The notes below the pieces were generated by a model, which was not told the DNA's origin, made no database searches, and worked only from the letters and a program-made list of their open reading frames with translations. DNA of 64,000 bases, from positions 124,001 to 188,000 of the forward strand of contig MU119208.1 of assembly GCA_014904845.1 (NCBI GenBank), written 5' to 3'. Source of the DNA: Acephala macrosclerotiorum. Lineage: Eukaryota; Ascomycota; Leotiomycetes; Helotiales; Mollisiaceae. This document shows, one piece after another, positions 1 through 11,660 of the stretch (positions are counted from its first letter, which is position 1; every line of letters starts with the position of its first letter). The position numbers were made by a program, and so were the translations under genes.

Positions 1-2
1 GC

Positions 3-518
3 AAGGATTTTCTTGGCGCTTCAATTCTGATGATCCAGTATGTCACGTCACAACTCATGACGCACTTGCCTGGACAAAATTACGAAACATATTACGACAG
101 ATTCCACGACGACTCGGTGCTCGTGATTGATTTGGCTGAGCAGTTGCTCGAGTTGTATCCTGTTACGAGGTCGAAAAAAGCGATTTATACGTTCGATGAT
201 GGGGTCATTCACGGGCTGTTCCTTGTTGCTTATCGTTGCCGAGATGGCGCTGCAAGGAGACGAGCGATCAGACTTTTGGTGAAACACCCTCGTCGCGAAG
301 GACTTTGGGACAGTGCGATGGCGGCAACTGTGGCATCGTGGCTGATGAATCGAGAGGTGAAGGGACTGATCAATGTATTTGTGCCGGAGAATGCAAGGCT
401 GAGGATAGTGAAGTTGGACCCGAGGCTTGCCGAAAGGAAGGTTATTGTCCGATGCTCAAAGCTGGAAGATGGATTGCGAGAACGAGTAGAGTGGAGCGAT
501 GTAACACTAACATGGTGA
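3..518 (+). CDS. C-terminal part of a fungal transcription-factor-like protein (5' truncated)
   Basis: The reading frame is open from the left edge (frame of base 3) to TGA at 516-518, giving about 171 C-terminal residues. The segment resembles the C-terminal region of many Zn2Cys6-type fungal regulators: a basic RRRAIRLL stretch followed by PRREGLWDS and a short helix with ASWLMNRE. The DNA-binding part, if present, lies outside the window, so the zinc cluster cannot be confirmed. ATG codons at 30 and 57 are internal because coding continues upstream in frame (KDFLGASIL). The family assignment rests on recognition of this C-terminal pattern and is moderately sure; the precise regulator is unknown. 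Confidence 0.65.
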   Translation, partial: KDFLGASILMIQYVTSQLMTHLPGQNYETYYDRFHDDSVLVIDLAEQLLELYPVTRSKKAIYTFDDGVIHGLFLVAYRCRDGAARRRAIRLLVKHPRREGLWDSAMAATVASWLMNREVKGLINVFVPENARLRIVKLDPRLAERKVIVRCSKLEDGLRERVEWSDVTLTW

Positions 519-1336
519 AGGCTGGTGGCAGCTAGGGATAGCTGATATGACGGAAAAAAAGATTCAGCTCAACTCAAAAAGTGCCTCATTAGGCGCAAAG
601 TGACTTGATGGTTTGCATCATATGCTTCATAAAAGCGAAACGTCAGACAATCCCTTTGTTGTCCTTGATTGATAAAATCCATTGTCTGCCGTAGCCTCTT
701 TACTTTCTGGCGTATATTGTTAGCTGTGCTATGAACAAAAGTCTGAACTACAAAGGCTTCTGAGTGCAGCCTCGCTTAAGCCGAGTTTAGAAAAGGAGGG
801 CTTAAGGAAGAGCAATGCATTAAACACAGCTCCAGAGTCTAGAAATTCTGAGTCAAGCATTCATGTGTTTACACCAAGTGAGTTCTGGCCTGATTGATCC
901 GATCTCAAGCTCTCCCTCTCTCTCCAAAGGCCGATCGCGATCATGAGACTCTCTAGTCGTCACGTGCCTGATATATTTCTGAAGCCAGGAACATCTCATG
1001 GTGAATTGCTGGCAGCTTGCAGAGACTTGATATAGAGGTTCTCGAGACAAGATAACGGAGTGCTCGCCACAAGTCCCTAATATAGCTCAATGTTATGAAC
1101 GGCAGTCCTATTCACGCTTCGAGCTACGAGGCTGCGTCGGAGGAAGCCGTAGCCTGAGCCTCGCGCCATCCCTAAAGTAGTCTATTCCCAGGCGCGTATA
1201 AACAGCCCGTAACGCATTCGGAGACCTTAATTAGCATCCAACTACGTCCACATACCTTTCTTCTTGACTTGAGGCACACTCGGCGCATCGGGTCCATTTG
1301 CTCTTGAGCACCCCGCCGTTCCCTTTACGAGGCATC
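519..1336. other. Intergenic, no gene seen
   Basis: About 0.8 kb between the truncated first gene and the 2EXR-type pseudogene. Only short overlapping frames without recognisable protein character are present. It presumably holds the 3' UTR of the first gene and the old promoter of the pseudogene. Confidence 0.5.
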
Positions 1337-2646
1337 ATGGAAGAAGACGACTTCGTGAAGGTCTTAAGACAAGAAAGAAAGACAATCAGGGAGAGAAGAA
1401 ATAAGGAAGAAAATCAGCTCAGAGCAGCTAAGGCAGCCCAGACAGCTAGGAAAAGAGCAGCAGAAGAAGCCAAGATCAAGCGGAAGGTTTTTTCATTCCT
1501 TGATCTTCCAAGAAGTAAATATCCTCCGTATTAGCACACTGTAATGAGAGAAATTAACGTCCAGTAGAAATCTAGGACAAGATCTACAGATACTGCTTTT
1601 CGAGACCAACAGGTATTGAGCCAATCTTCTATCATTGGGTTAAGAGTCGTCAAGATAAACATTGGAAATACAACAAGGTGTATAGATACAGTTGGGAGGG
1701 CAGCATTGCGTCTACCCGTGCGCCTTGGGAGAAGGCAAATGGCTAGTACATCATAGTTAGGTGGACCACGAAGGTGACCGACGCGCAACTTGCAATGATC
1801 GAGAAGGGCGAATGGGCCCAGCCTAAGGAGGATAATTATCGTCAGAAACTTGCCTCAGGACAGGTTCTATGCTGGGCAAACAGACGTGCAGAGAGCAGCT
1901 ATGATATCCTGCATCAGCAAAGATGCAAGCTAGACGGCCTTCTTGAACTCCGACTGCTGTTGGTCTACAAGCAGATGCAAGCCGAAGCTTCAGAGGTCCT
2001 GTATGGAGAGAACAGATTCGTCTTCAACACTACCGCTGCCTACAGAAGCGAAGTCTACCAGTACCGCTGTTGCGATCCGTACGAGAAGCTCCTCCCATTC
2101 GTGAACCGCGACGACGAACGTATGAGTCCAGAGGATGTCATCCGATTCGTTCCCATGGCAACTCAACGCGGAGAGAATCCCAAGGCCCCAACATTTATCA
2201 CCTCGAATCCTATGTTTATCTTCGCATGAACTATCGGTCGAAAGAACTTCTTTCTTATCAGAAATATCAAACTCGAGGGCGGGCTCAAGACTGCGGACCT
2301 TTCTAACACCCATGGACATATCGGCCTTGCTTGCGCTCTGCCTTACTACGATTTCTTCCTCAACACTGTCTGCGATGATCTTCGAGAACTCACACTAAAC
2401 GTCGATTATACCCATCCCGACGAACAATATGGTCGGAGCTATGCTAGTATCGACTAGGATGACGACTACGGTAACCGCCTCCAACGTACCGATAGCGAGA
2501 AAATCGATGACATGGTGGGCAAAGTTATGGCCGCTTTGCCAAACATAAAAATCCTGAGACCGGGAGAATGCCATCTTCGAACTGAGCAGAATACGAGGAA
2601 GCAAAATTTTGTAGCACCACACAACAAAGCCGAAGCCGAAGCCTAA
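1337..2646 (+). pseudogene. 2EXR/F-box-like domain protein, decayed by in-frame stops
   Basis: An ATG at 1337 opens a charged helix rich in K, R, E and A that leads into FSFLDLP at about 1490-1510, the usual start of the fungal 2EXR/DUF7730-type domain. The frame then meets TAG at 1532-1534 and again near 1565. Homologous-looking protein resumes by about 1760: ELRLLLVYKQMQAEASEVLY is the core consensus helix of this family (about 1945-2005). The same frame runs on through TGA at 2227-2229 and TAG at 2455-2457 to TAA at 2644-2646, and the text between the stops still looks like protein (GRKNFFLIRNIKLEGG). Part of the first gap could be an intron, but the two later stops sit inside coding-like sequence. 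TGA and TAG could each come from one G-to-A or C-to-T change. Called a pseudogene; recoding or an unusual exon structure is less likely. Confidence 0.7.
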
Positions 2647-2667
2647 AAGGAATGAAAGAGAATCGAG

Positions 2668-3033
2668 ATGGCAAGCAGCGATCCCACCACTCCACTCGCC
2701 GCCATGTTTGCAGCCACTCCACCAGCCACTTTAGACGGCGAGCAAGGACCCGACGAGTGGGATGCTGCGCTGCATCATGTCGAGGAGGTAGAGGAAAGAG
2801 AGCGTCCTAGATTTCGGAGCTGCGTGAGCTGACCGTTGGAGGAGGCCCGGGGTAGAGAGCCTGAACATCTTGCTGTGACTCGACAGGGTCTTTGGGGGAG
2901 CGGGGTAGACGTGGAGATCTCTGCAAGGACTGTTTTGATGGGAGTAACGGATTCGGTATTAGGGAACGAAGACACAGGGTGCGATGATATATTGATCTGG
3001 CTGCGTGCGTGTGAACAAAGGGCGCAGAGGTGA
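2668..3033 (+). CDS. Small hypothetical two-exon protein (100 aa)
   Basis: Proposed join 2668-2823 and 2887-3033. Exon 1 starts with ATG only 21 bases after the pseudogene stop and reads MASSDPTTPLAAMF before an acidic stretch (HHVEEVEERER). A GTGAGC donor at 2824 and a GACAG acceptor ending at 2886, with GTGACTC just upstream as branch-like sequence, remove a 63 nt intron that contains an in-frame TGA. Exon 2 continues in the same frame to TGA at 3031-3033 and ends GCDDILIWLRACEQRAQR. No domain is recognised. The canonical intron signals and frame preservation support a gene, but the product is short and unidentified, and it could be chance. Confidence 0.4.
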
Positions 3034-3470
3034 TGAATTGTTAGAGGAAGGAGAAAAGTTTTTTGCGAGATTCTGAAACAAAATTGAACGAAGTGGCTCT
3101 GCACGTGACGCCTGGACATGACTAAACCTCGACGAGTTTGTAAAGAGCTGGACAGATGTCTACGATGTTTCCTTCACTATGGTGACTATTTTATATATGC
3201 AGCCAATAGTGAATCGGTATGAATTGAAGTGTGGCAAGTCCCCCTCGATTCCTCCGACTCCACGGATTTGACGGACTTGAAGCCAACTAAGCGAGAATTC
3301 ATAGATCATTCCCCCGAGTGTACTGTACGTATTGATTTGAAATCCCCTGAAAAGGCTCGCTAAATACCAAACTCAATCGTTCTATATATACCACTCTGAT
3401 CCTCTATAAGAAGCCCTCAATCCATATCAATCACTTCTACTTCAATTTTCACTACTCCAGCAACATCACA
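3034..3470. other. Intergenic, promoter of the NmrA-like gene
   Basis: No coding frame is seen. The final 100 bases contain a TATA-like stretch and a C/T-rich leader typical of fungal promoters. Confidence 0.5.
3382..3390 (+). promoter_or_regulatory. TATA-like element upstream of NmrA-like gene
   Basis: CTATATATA lies about 80-90 bases before the ATG at 3471 and is followed by a C/T-rich leader (CTTCTACTTC...). The spacing fits a fungal core promoter. It is inferred from sequence only. Confidence 0.45.
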
Positions 3471-4432
3471 ATGTCTTCCCTCCTTAGAAACATCCTCCTC
3501 ATCGGCGCCGGCGGCAAATTGGGCCCCTCCATTCTCTCCGCCCTCTCACAAGAACCCTCCTTCAGCCTCACGATCCTCTCCCGCGCCTCCTCAACCTCCA
3601 CCTTCCCATCTCACGCCAAGATCCAACGCATCTCCGACTCTTACCCCGAAACCGAGCTCCTTGAAGCGTTTCAAGGCCAAGATGCTATCGTTTCAGCCAT
3701 CGCTACTACTTCTGCAGACATGCAGAAGAAGTTCATTGATGTCGCGATTAAGGCTGGTGTGAAGAGGTTCGTGCCAAGTGAGTTTGGGGGTGATGTACAG
3801 AATGTGAAGGCTATGGAGTTGTTGCCGCAGTATTTCAAGGGGAAGAAGGATACGGTGGAGTACTTGAAGGGGAAGGAGGGGGAGGGACTTACTTGGACTG
3901 CATTTGTTACTGGGCCGTTTTTTGACTTGTGAGCTCAACGACCTTGAATCAGATAAATGCAGTGAGAGCTGATGTCTGAAACAGGGTAATGAAGATCGGA
4001 TACCTAGGCATCGACGTCGAGAATCAAAACGCCATACTCTACAATGACGGCGCCGTCCCATTCTCAACCACCACCCTCTCCGCCATCGGTCTCGCTGTGA
4101 AGAACACTCTCCTCATCCCTGAGAAGACAGCAAACAAATACCTCTACATTAACTCTTTCACGGTATCTCAAGCCCAACTCCTTTCTGCGTTTGAGAAAGC
4201 TACTGGGAAGAAGTGGGAAGTGACATATGCAGATGCAGAGGAAGACAAGAAAGAGGGATTGGAGAAGATAGCTAAGGGAGATTTCAGTGGCGCGGCACAT
4301 TTGATTAGGTACATCAATTTGACCGAGGGGTATGGTGGGAATTACATGCAATACAAGGATGGAGCGAATGAGCTGCTTTCGCTGCCTAAGGAAAGTTTGA
4401 ACGAGATGGTAGCGGGGATTGCGAAGAATTGA
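3471..4432 (+). CDS. NmrA-like / isoflavone-reductase-type NAD(P)-binding protein
   Basis: Join 3471-3928 and 3985-4432 (301 aa). The 56 nt intron has a GTGAGC donor and ACAG acceptor, and joining gives TTG GTA ATG AAG (LVMK). The N-terminus carries a Rossmann dinucleotide motif, GAGGKLG (residues 12-18), after a hydrophobic beta strand (NILLIG). The stretch VKRFVPSEFGG, about 100 residues in, is typical of NmrA-like and phenylcoumaran/isoflavone-reductase families, in which an atypical SDR fold binds NAD(P)(H). Such proteins act as redox-sensing regulators or as reductases of aromatic compounds; the substrate is not evident here. Length matches the family (about 300 aa). It is convergent with the karyopherin gene. 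Confidence 0.88.
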
Positions 4433-4849
4433 GAGGGGTTTTGGAGTCTTGGCAGTATTCAAATGAACGGGATAGCAGAATGAATCGATTTGGAAGGAAT
4501 TGCCCAGTCAACGGGCGCACTTGCCATCGCGACCAATTTTAACCAGCGACCAACATTCAAAGGTTGTAAGTAAATCTCCTAGCCCTTGCTGGACACCATG
4601 AATAGCGATATCGGCACTTGCCAATCCGGCGTGAACTCAACCAAGGATTTCACAGAAGGCTTTATGAAGCGTTCAAAGCCATGACCTTTCATCTGGGTAT
4701 CTTAATTTTCTATTTTCATGTCGCAAATCTCATCGCTAACATCAACAACTTCACCAAGACTTCTCTTGTCTACCCGATATTGCCCTCGTGACCGGGTCAT
4801 GTTTTAGACAGTATCAAGAAAGGTGTCAAAGCTATGACATTGCACCCGT
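4433..4849. other. Convergent intergenic region
   Basis: Separates the 3' ends of the NmrA-like gene (plus) and the karyopherin gene (minus). No coding frame or repeat was recognised; presumably both 3' UTRs. Confidence 0.5.
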
Positions 4850-7800
4850 TCAATCCTGCTGCTTCCAAAAGGCACTACTCTGATCAGTCTTATTCCCGAG
4901 ATTTTGAAACCCCGCCAGAACATCCTTGTCGACATTGACAGCCCAATCTCTCTGGAATGCCTCCTCGCCACCACATGTAGTAACCAGCTGTCCCAACCGC
5001 TCCTTGACAAAATTGTAGGTATGCATGGTATGGACCGGGTCGTTGCCACTATGTAGCCTCTTTCGTACGTCCTCAGGTCCTTCGTACTCATTGCCCTCGG
5101 TTGCAAGCCAGATGAGGTTGTCGCCGTCATCGTCCCGACCTCCGATCATCTCTCCGATGACAGAAGTCCACATGGCAAAGTAGTCTTGCAGGCGCTCGAG
5201 AATGAGAGGCACCATGGGCGGAGGCAATTCGAGAAGGCGCGTAAGGGCGAGGCAAGACAGCTTTTGTCGATCGATGTTCGCCATGCAGTCGAAGTGACGG
5301 AACCATTCTGTACTCAGCCATCTCCATATCTCGTCGACGCTGCCCATTGAGCCCATGACGGCGACAAAGGCAGACGGGTCGGCCAGAGCTAGACGAGCCA
5401 GAATGGTGAAGTAATCTGTCTCAACCACGTCGTCTAGTTTGGGATACTTTCGGTTGGGTCCAGCTGTCTGATGGCATTCCCAGGCGTCACGGAGACCTTC
5501 GAAGATCCTCTCGGTGTACCCACATTCGTGAAGGTCCTTTGCGATCTGCGTTACACCGTTCGATCCTCCTAATGATTCAGCAGCTCGAATCATGTTCTCG
5601 ACGATGCTGGTGACGAGCCCGGCAAGCTCCCGCTTCGTAACTCCAAGTAGGTTGGTCATGTGTGATAAAATTCTCAGTCTTACCGCGTCTCCGAGCATGT
5701 CTTCTTGTGCAAGAAGGATATAAGACTCAACGATGTTTAGGACGCTCCGGAGGCTATCCGATCCGATCTCTAGCAGGGGAAAAGCTGACTCGGCCAAGGA
5801 CAAAATTTCTGGGGTAGCTGGTGCAGGTGTCTGAGCAAGAATTGTAACCCAAAGATCAAGTGCTTCCTCCATCAAATAGACTTGCATTTCTGATCCGACC
5901 TCAACCGCTCGCTGAATTAGCGGTAGAATCATCGGCTGGTATCTTTGAGACTGCTCTTTCATCGCGGTGACTACGGTTGATAGCAATGTGAGAATGGCCT
6001 GCTTCATTAGATGTTCTTCACCAGACGCTTCCCACATGCCCGGCAGGATCGAGACAATCTGATCTGAGAATTGAGAAATGCTGCTTTCAAGTCGAAGAGC
6101 GATCATTCTGATGGTATCAAGGATAGCCATCTTGGTCTCAGTATTCTCGACTTCCTGGATCAATGCCATGATTCTGCTTAGAATATCTGGCGCGTATGGC
6201 AGGAACTTCTCGCCGTCGAAGCTAAAGTCATCAACCACGCATTTAAACTGTCTTGCAGCTGTGACACGGACAACCTGATCATTCGTCTCATCCTCAGCCT
6301 TCAAGAGATGCTGAAATATCTGATATACGAGGGGTCTGTTCGCTTCAGAGATTTTGATCGAGATCCATTGACCAAGCAGAATGGCAATGCGGCGACGAAG
6401 TACCTTATAACCAGGTCCAGTCTGTTGGACATCGTTGACAAGGGTCGAAGTCAGGAAGGAATCAAAGTCAAAGCTGTGGTGAACCACTGCGGCCGACAGA
6501 CCCATAGCAGTGTAAACAGCGTCCTTCGTGACCACATCACTTTGACCTGTTCCTGCCACAGATTGGAAGAATGAAAGCAATGGCTCAACCAGCAGATGCT
6601 TGTAATTGATAACCAGATCCATGAAAAGCTTCTCGGAGCATGGACGAACCTCGAATTCCCATGTATCGCCGCCACCCTCTTCTCTGATCTCCCATTCATC
6701 TGGGTCTTCTTCCCATTCTTCGAGGTCGACTTGACGGAAGACAAAGAATTTCGTGACGATAATGCTCGCTATTTGACCCACAAGCTGATCCGTGAGGAGT
6801 TGGGTCTTGATCAGCGTTGCAGCATCTTGCTGTTCTTGTTTGACCTCTGCAGACCGATATTTGAAAGACTGAGCAGGGCTAAAGACCATTTTCAGGCAAG
6901 CTCTCAATATGTTCAAGCCTTTTAGACACAGCCTTTCCATCACTGGCCGCTGATCTTTCATCGACTCATCCTTTCGCAACGCCTTGGCGCTGAAGTCTTG
7001 CGTCTTAGATCCGTATGATTCTCCAAACTTAGCAACCAGGCCCCAATATGCTCTGACCAGGTCTAATGAGCTGGGTAGCAGTGCGAACGAGGCCGGATGT
7101 TGATTCGACATTTGGGTATGAAGTTTCGAGAATTGGACTAGATGCTTCTCCACCAAGTCCTTCGCAGGCGAGACCAGAATCGGCGGGTCACGAGAGACCA
7201 TGTCAAGGAACTGCCCGAATTGGACTTGAGAATGCTCCCACAATTGCTGAACATCGGTGGAATGGTGCGGTTGTTCGTATCCAGCGATCAGCAGTCGCCT
7301 GAGAATCTTGATTGCGAAGAGACTGTTCTCCATAGCATCCATAGCACCTCCCTCATCCTCACCAGTGCCATTCAGAAACGACACCCAGATTCCAACCTTC
7401 TCATTGTAGACCTCATTGAGCAAGAAGACAATTTCGGGAGTAACTGATTGGAGGCGTGTTTGTGAGGTCCGTAATCTAGCGGTTGACAGCTCCTTGATCA
7501 CTTGTAAAAGTATCAACATGCCCCTCCGCAGATGCAACTGGTTGGTATGATTCGCAGTCCGCAGTATCTTGATCAGGCTTGTGAGGACGTCTGGCCAGTC
7601 CAGTGGATAGTCTATTCGTACAACCTTGGCCACGACCAACGCGTTCTGCAATGCAAGATTGTTTTCCACCTCTGCGATCCCTCCCTCTAGCAGGTTTGCC
7701 CGAATTTGTGCCTTCTCTTCCACGGATATAGCGTTCGTCGCGGTCTTTCGCCAGTATTTATCGATGCCATTCTTGAGCTGAATAATGGCGAGGTATCGAA

Positions 7801-8054
7801 TCTCAGACGGCAGGGACTTGTCTAGGTATACTGCCTATTATTTTTGTCAGAAATATTCCTCTATGGACAAATAATTTGGCAGCTCCAACCTGCAGTAACG
7901 AATAGTATCCCTTGTGTGTCTCCCAAGTCTGTAGCTGTTGTGTGCCTGTCTGGATGCTCAGCTGTTGCGACGAACCAGCAGACTGCAAAGCTAGATACAC
8001 CTGCTGGGGTGTCAAAGGCGCCGCCTCTCCCGGCACTTCAATAGCAAAGGCCAT
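4850..8054 (-). CDS. Karyopherin beta, Kap120 / importin-11 type
   Basis: Join on the minus strand 8054-7890 and 7834-4850 (1,049 aa). The 55 nt intron has a GTTGGA donor, a TTCTGAC branch and an AATAG acceptor; the join restores GYYSLLQ-AVYLDKSLPSEIRYL. Residues about 35-85 form the importin-beta N-terminal (Ran-binding) repeat: LQTWETHKGYYSLLQ, then VRYLA-like and QLKNGIDKYWR motifs. The remainder is helical HEAT-type repeat without low-complexity breaks. Length (1,049 aa against about 1,030 for yeast Kap120) and the N-terminal motifs fit the Kap120/IPO11 nuclear import receptors, which carry ribosome-biogenesis and other cargo into the nucleus in a Ran-GTP-dependent way. An acidic patch near residue 370 (DLEEWEEDPDEWEIREE) is also visible. 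It diverges from the oxidoreductase gene with 282 bp between start codons. Confidence 0.88.
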
Positions 8055-8336
8055 GATGAAGTGCTGCTTGGTCTTGCTGGTGGTTCAAATTCTCGCATTG
8101 AGTTGTTCAAAATGTCGAGGCTGCCCAAAACAATCGAGCCCCACTATTTTCTTGGCGAAGGCGGGGTGGCAGACGTCACGTTTCGACGACATCAACCTTG
8201 GGATATCGGCTCAACCTCATTGTATATTAGTCGCAATGTTCATCCTACGATTGATCTACCGACTTTGTCCTTGATAGAACGGTACTGAAACACATGCCCA
8301 ATTCTTCTCCTGATTACACAGGCAAAAATTCAGAAG

Positions 8337-9755
8337 ATGGCCCGTCCCACGGTCAACCGAGCTCTTCGTTTTACTCTTCCCGGAGCAGAGTTTGGAATCG
8401 TGGAGAAGGACATTGTCCCTCTTCCAGCAAATGAGATCCTTGTCAAAGTACATGCAGCATCAATCAACCCTGTTGATATTCAACTATGGAGATCAAAGCT
8501 GGTCGGTGTAGTCGCCGGTGACAAAGGCATGGGGAGGGACTTCTCTGGCACTGTCGTGGAAGTTGGAGCTAATACCAAACGTTGGAATCCGGGTGACGAT
8601 ATCTTTGGTATGCTCTTGGGTGTTGTGAGTGATGCAGTCTTCCTTGCTTTAACACACTCTCGATGCTGATGTGTGTTCAGTTCGGTGGAGGAACGTTCAG
8701 TGAGTACATCAGTGTCAATCCAGCTTCCAACCCAATGGCCAAGAAACCCAACTGCTTGACCCACGATCAAGCTGCTTCCATACCTCTTGTTACTCTGACA
8801 GCTTATGCTTGTCTTGAATGGCTTCCACCACCAACTGGCTCTCGGAGGAAAGTGATTGTTAGAGGGGCATCTGGTGGTACAGGGATGTGGCTCGTCCAAC
8901 GTGAGTTTTTGGGTCTCCATTAGATAGACTTAGTCTTTTGTATTTCACGCCGATTATTTCCCCTCTCGGCTTTGACAAGGCAATCGAGGCGGCTACTACG
9001 TAATGTAACGCTCCTCATTTCAGTTGATGGTCGTCTTTGTTTAGAAAGGTCGAGGAGGTCCAGTCCAAGCGGGCCAGGAGATTGAAAACGCTATTCTTTC
9101 TCTTACATTCGCGAATCCAACACTACCTCACTTAATTCTTTATCTCCAGAGTACTGACATGAGTATCAGTTGCAAAGGTTGCATTCGACTGCCACGTGGT
9201 CGCCATCTGCTCAAACAAGAATGCATCTTTCGTCAAAGATCTCGGCGCCGACGAAGTCATCGACTACACATCTCAAGACATTGTATCCATTCTTGAGGCT
9301 CGGCGAGCTGCCGGCGGACAATTCGACCTCCTCGTTGACTGCGTTGGTGGTACCGAGCTTCTTGGCTCTTATGTGAGTAGACACCCCACTAATAAAACCA
9401 AACTAATCATTGTTAGGAACGACTTCTACATACGAAGGGCGCGTATGTGACTATCGTCGGAGATAAAACAGATGTAAAGAGTCTAGGAGGTCCAATCACA
9501 TACTTCAATACCCCAGCTCAAGTAATCCGCTATATCAAAGGCTGGATCTGGGGTCCGAGATATGCCTGTGTGTCGCTCGTGACAAAGAGTGAATATCTCG
9601 AAAAGATTGTGAGCTTGGCTGAGAGAGGAGAAGTGCGTGCCGAAGTACAAGAAGTGATCGAGGGTGCCTTTGACGAGAGGCAAGCCTGGAAGAAGGCGAC
9701 CAAGGCGATGGAGGAGAAGAGAACGAGAGGAAAGATCGTTCTCGCCATCCCCTAA
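8337..9755 (+). CDS. Zinc-less MDR oxidoreductase (quinone-oxidoreductase / RTN4IP1-like)
   Basis: Join 8337-8624, 8681-8900, 9170-9372 and 9417-9755 (349 aa). All donors are GTGAGT; introns are 56, 269 and 44 nt, and the long second one ends in TACTGACATGAGTATCAG. The N-terminal GroES-like domain contains VKVHAASINPVDIQLW (residues about 34-49) and GRDFSGTVVEVG, where zinc-dependent ADHs have a GHE motif; the catalytic zinc ligands are therefore absent. The nucleotide-binding domain has VRGASGGTG (a GxGGxG variant) and later ADEVIDYTSQDI and DLLVDCVGG. These are features of NADPH-dependent medium-chain reductases of the quinone-oxidoreductase group. The substrate is unknown. The gene shares a short divergent promoter with the karyopherin. 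Confidence 0.88.
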
Positions 9756-11660
9756 TTCCACCGACCGTTGATTCTAGCACCTCGATCAAGGTCTATGAAT
9801 CCGAAGCCATCAACTTCGACCTGCCCTCGGGTGTCTTGGCAGAAATGGTCGGTAGTTGATGCGTCGGTCCGTTGATTCTACCAAGACTTTGATGAGTTCC
9901 AAGGCCTTTGGTATAGAAAACCTCGCATAAGCAATCATTTTCTCTCCAGACATCTGTTTTGCCGTTTCAGTCTTTCGATCTGTATTGTTCACATGTTGAG
10001 CTTTTTCGAAAGGACCACAAGTTATCCCGCAACAAGCCAGCGACCAGAAACCCCTATTGTCGGGATAACTCGATGTAGATGCTGTCCATGTCACTATCCC
10101 GAAGTGTTCGTTTCCTTGTCGGCAATTGCATCATTGTCCAAGATAGGCATTTAATGATGGTTTTCATCCCGGATGTACTTGCAAGTCTTGGCATCTTGGA
10201 TCTCCCAAAGATGAGAAATCAAAACGCGAATATCCACGACCGCCGAATCCTTTATATCCGATCCCTTTTCACAACCCGAACCCAAAGTCCATCTGGACCA
10301 GATTTGCATTTTTCATCAGGCCCTCTAAATCTCGTCTTCAACCAAATTTGACTACCGTCACCGTTAGAAACACATCCTCCAACAGCTGCGCTACCCCTCT
10401 AGCTTGGTAGCGCAAAACCCCTCGAGAACCTCAATAACCGACGCCAAATTCCATCATTAAATACCCAAATAGGCTCGTGGTGAACGCTCTCACTACGTCT
10501 ACATCTCCCGGTGTCCCCGCAATCCGAAACCTGATCCCAGCTCGCATCTCTGTTCGTCTTTTTGTGTCTTTTCATTCGACAATTGGGAGCGGAAAAAGTG
10601 AGCACCTTTAGTGATCGCCTCCCGTCATTATTGATCAGGTCCCCGCCCTCCAACCACCCCCTCAAAACGTAAACTGTCATCGGGGACCAAAACCCGCATC
10701 CTCTCTTGTTTTGAACATGGTGAGTGCGGATCAAAGTGCGGGTATAGAGCCGCATCTACAGCTCCTTCGTCAATCGTCAGCAGGACTCGGGTATCAGCCT
10801 CGGGTAAGCTCCACCTTGCAGCTCAGAATTTTCGGAGCTTATTTCGTATTCTCATCCAATCGTTTTCTTTCGCTTCCCTGAATTCCAAATCAAGGAGCGG
10901 ATTTAGGTATGAGAGTGAGGGATGATTGGTGGTAGAAGAAGGAGGTGGGGCAGGCTTTGAAGTTGAGATTTGGATTTTTGAAGGTGCCGATCTGAGCGGG
11001 AGGGTTGAAGAAAGACTTGCATGAGTGGTATTGGTTTTGGAGTTTGAGTAGCCTGTTTTCACGTAAAATGTCGCATAATGTCTTAAGTTGTTTGGTGTTG
11101 GCGTGGAGTTGGTGGTACAAGGGTTATGTGAGCTGAGGCCGAAGGCCGAAGCCCGAGGGGGATTATATATTCAGCCTTGCGCTCCCCTAGAAGAGGCTTT
11201 GGGGGCTGCTGATGTTTCTTTGCTTTTGGTTTTGTTTATTTCTCCGATTTCCTAGAATGGGAATTTCGAAATGTGAGAAAAAGGGTGGCGGATTGTGATC
11301 ACTGACCATGAAGCGGGAGGAGGTTCTTGGACTTAACCTTTAAGTCCGCCCACGCCCACCTCACTACGAACAATGCGACAGTGAATAAGTGCGGCAATAC
11401 CAAGAGGCAAGTTGAAGAATTAGTTTCCATTCATCTTTTTGAAGCCCAATAGAAGTGATACCCGGACATTGCAGTCGTTGAGTCTATCTTCCCTGTCCTT
11501 TCAAACCCAAAATAAAAACTTGAACTAACGCCTTGCCTTCCAGATTTGTTGAAATCCCCCCCTTAGGTTGAATTTCCCATAGTCCTTTCCTACCCTACCA
11601 AAGCAACCCGAGACCAAAAGAAATCCTTCAAAAACTGAGAACGAGATCTCAAGCGAAATT
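9756..11660. other. Long intergenic region, no gene supported
   Basis: About 1.9 kb. The open frames here are short and of random composition. Around 10380-10430 a small inverted repeat (GCGCTACC and GGTAGCGC) could form a hairpin. An ATGGTGAGT at about 10719 followed by an ACAG looks like a start codon immediately followed by an intron, but the next frame closes quickly, so no gene is called. Confidence 0.45.

Noticed and set aside
10399..10755. 118 aa minus-strand ORF and an ATG-GTGAGT start-intron pattern nearby
   Set aside because: The ORF has no protein-like pattern, and after the putative intron the plus-strand frame closes within about 15 codons.
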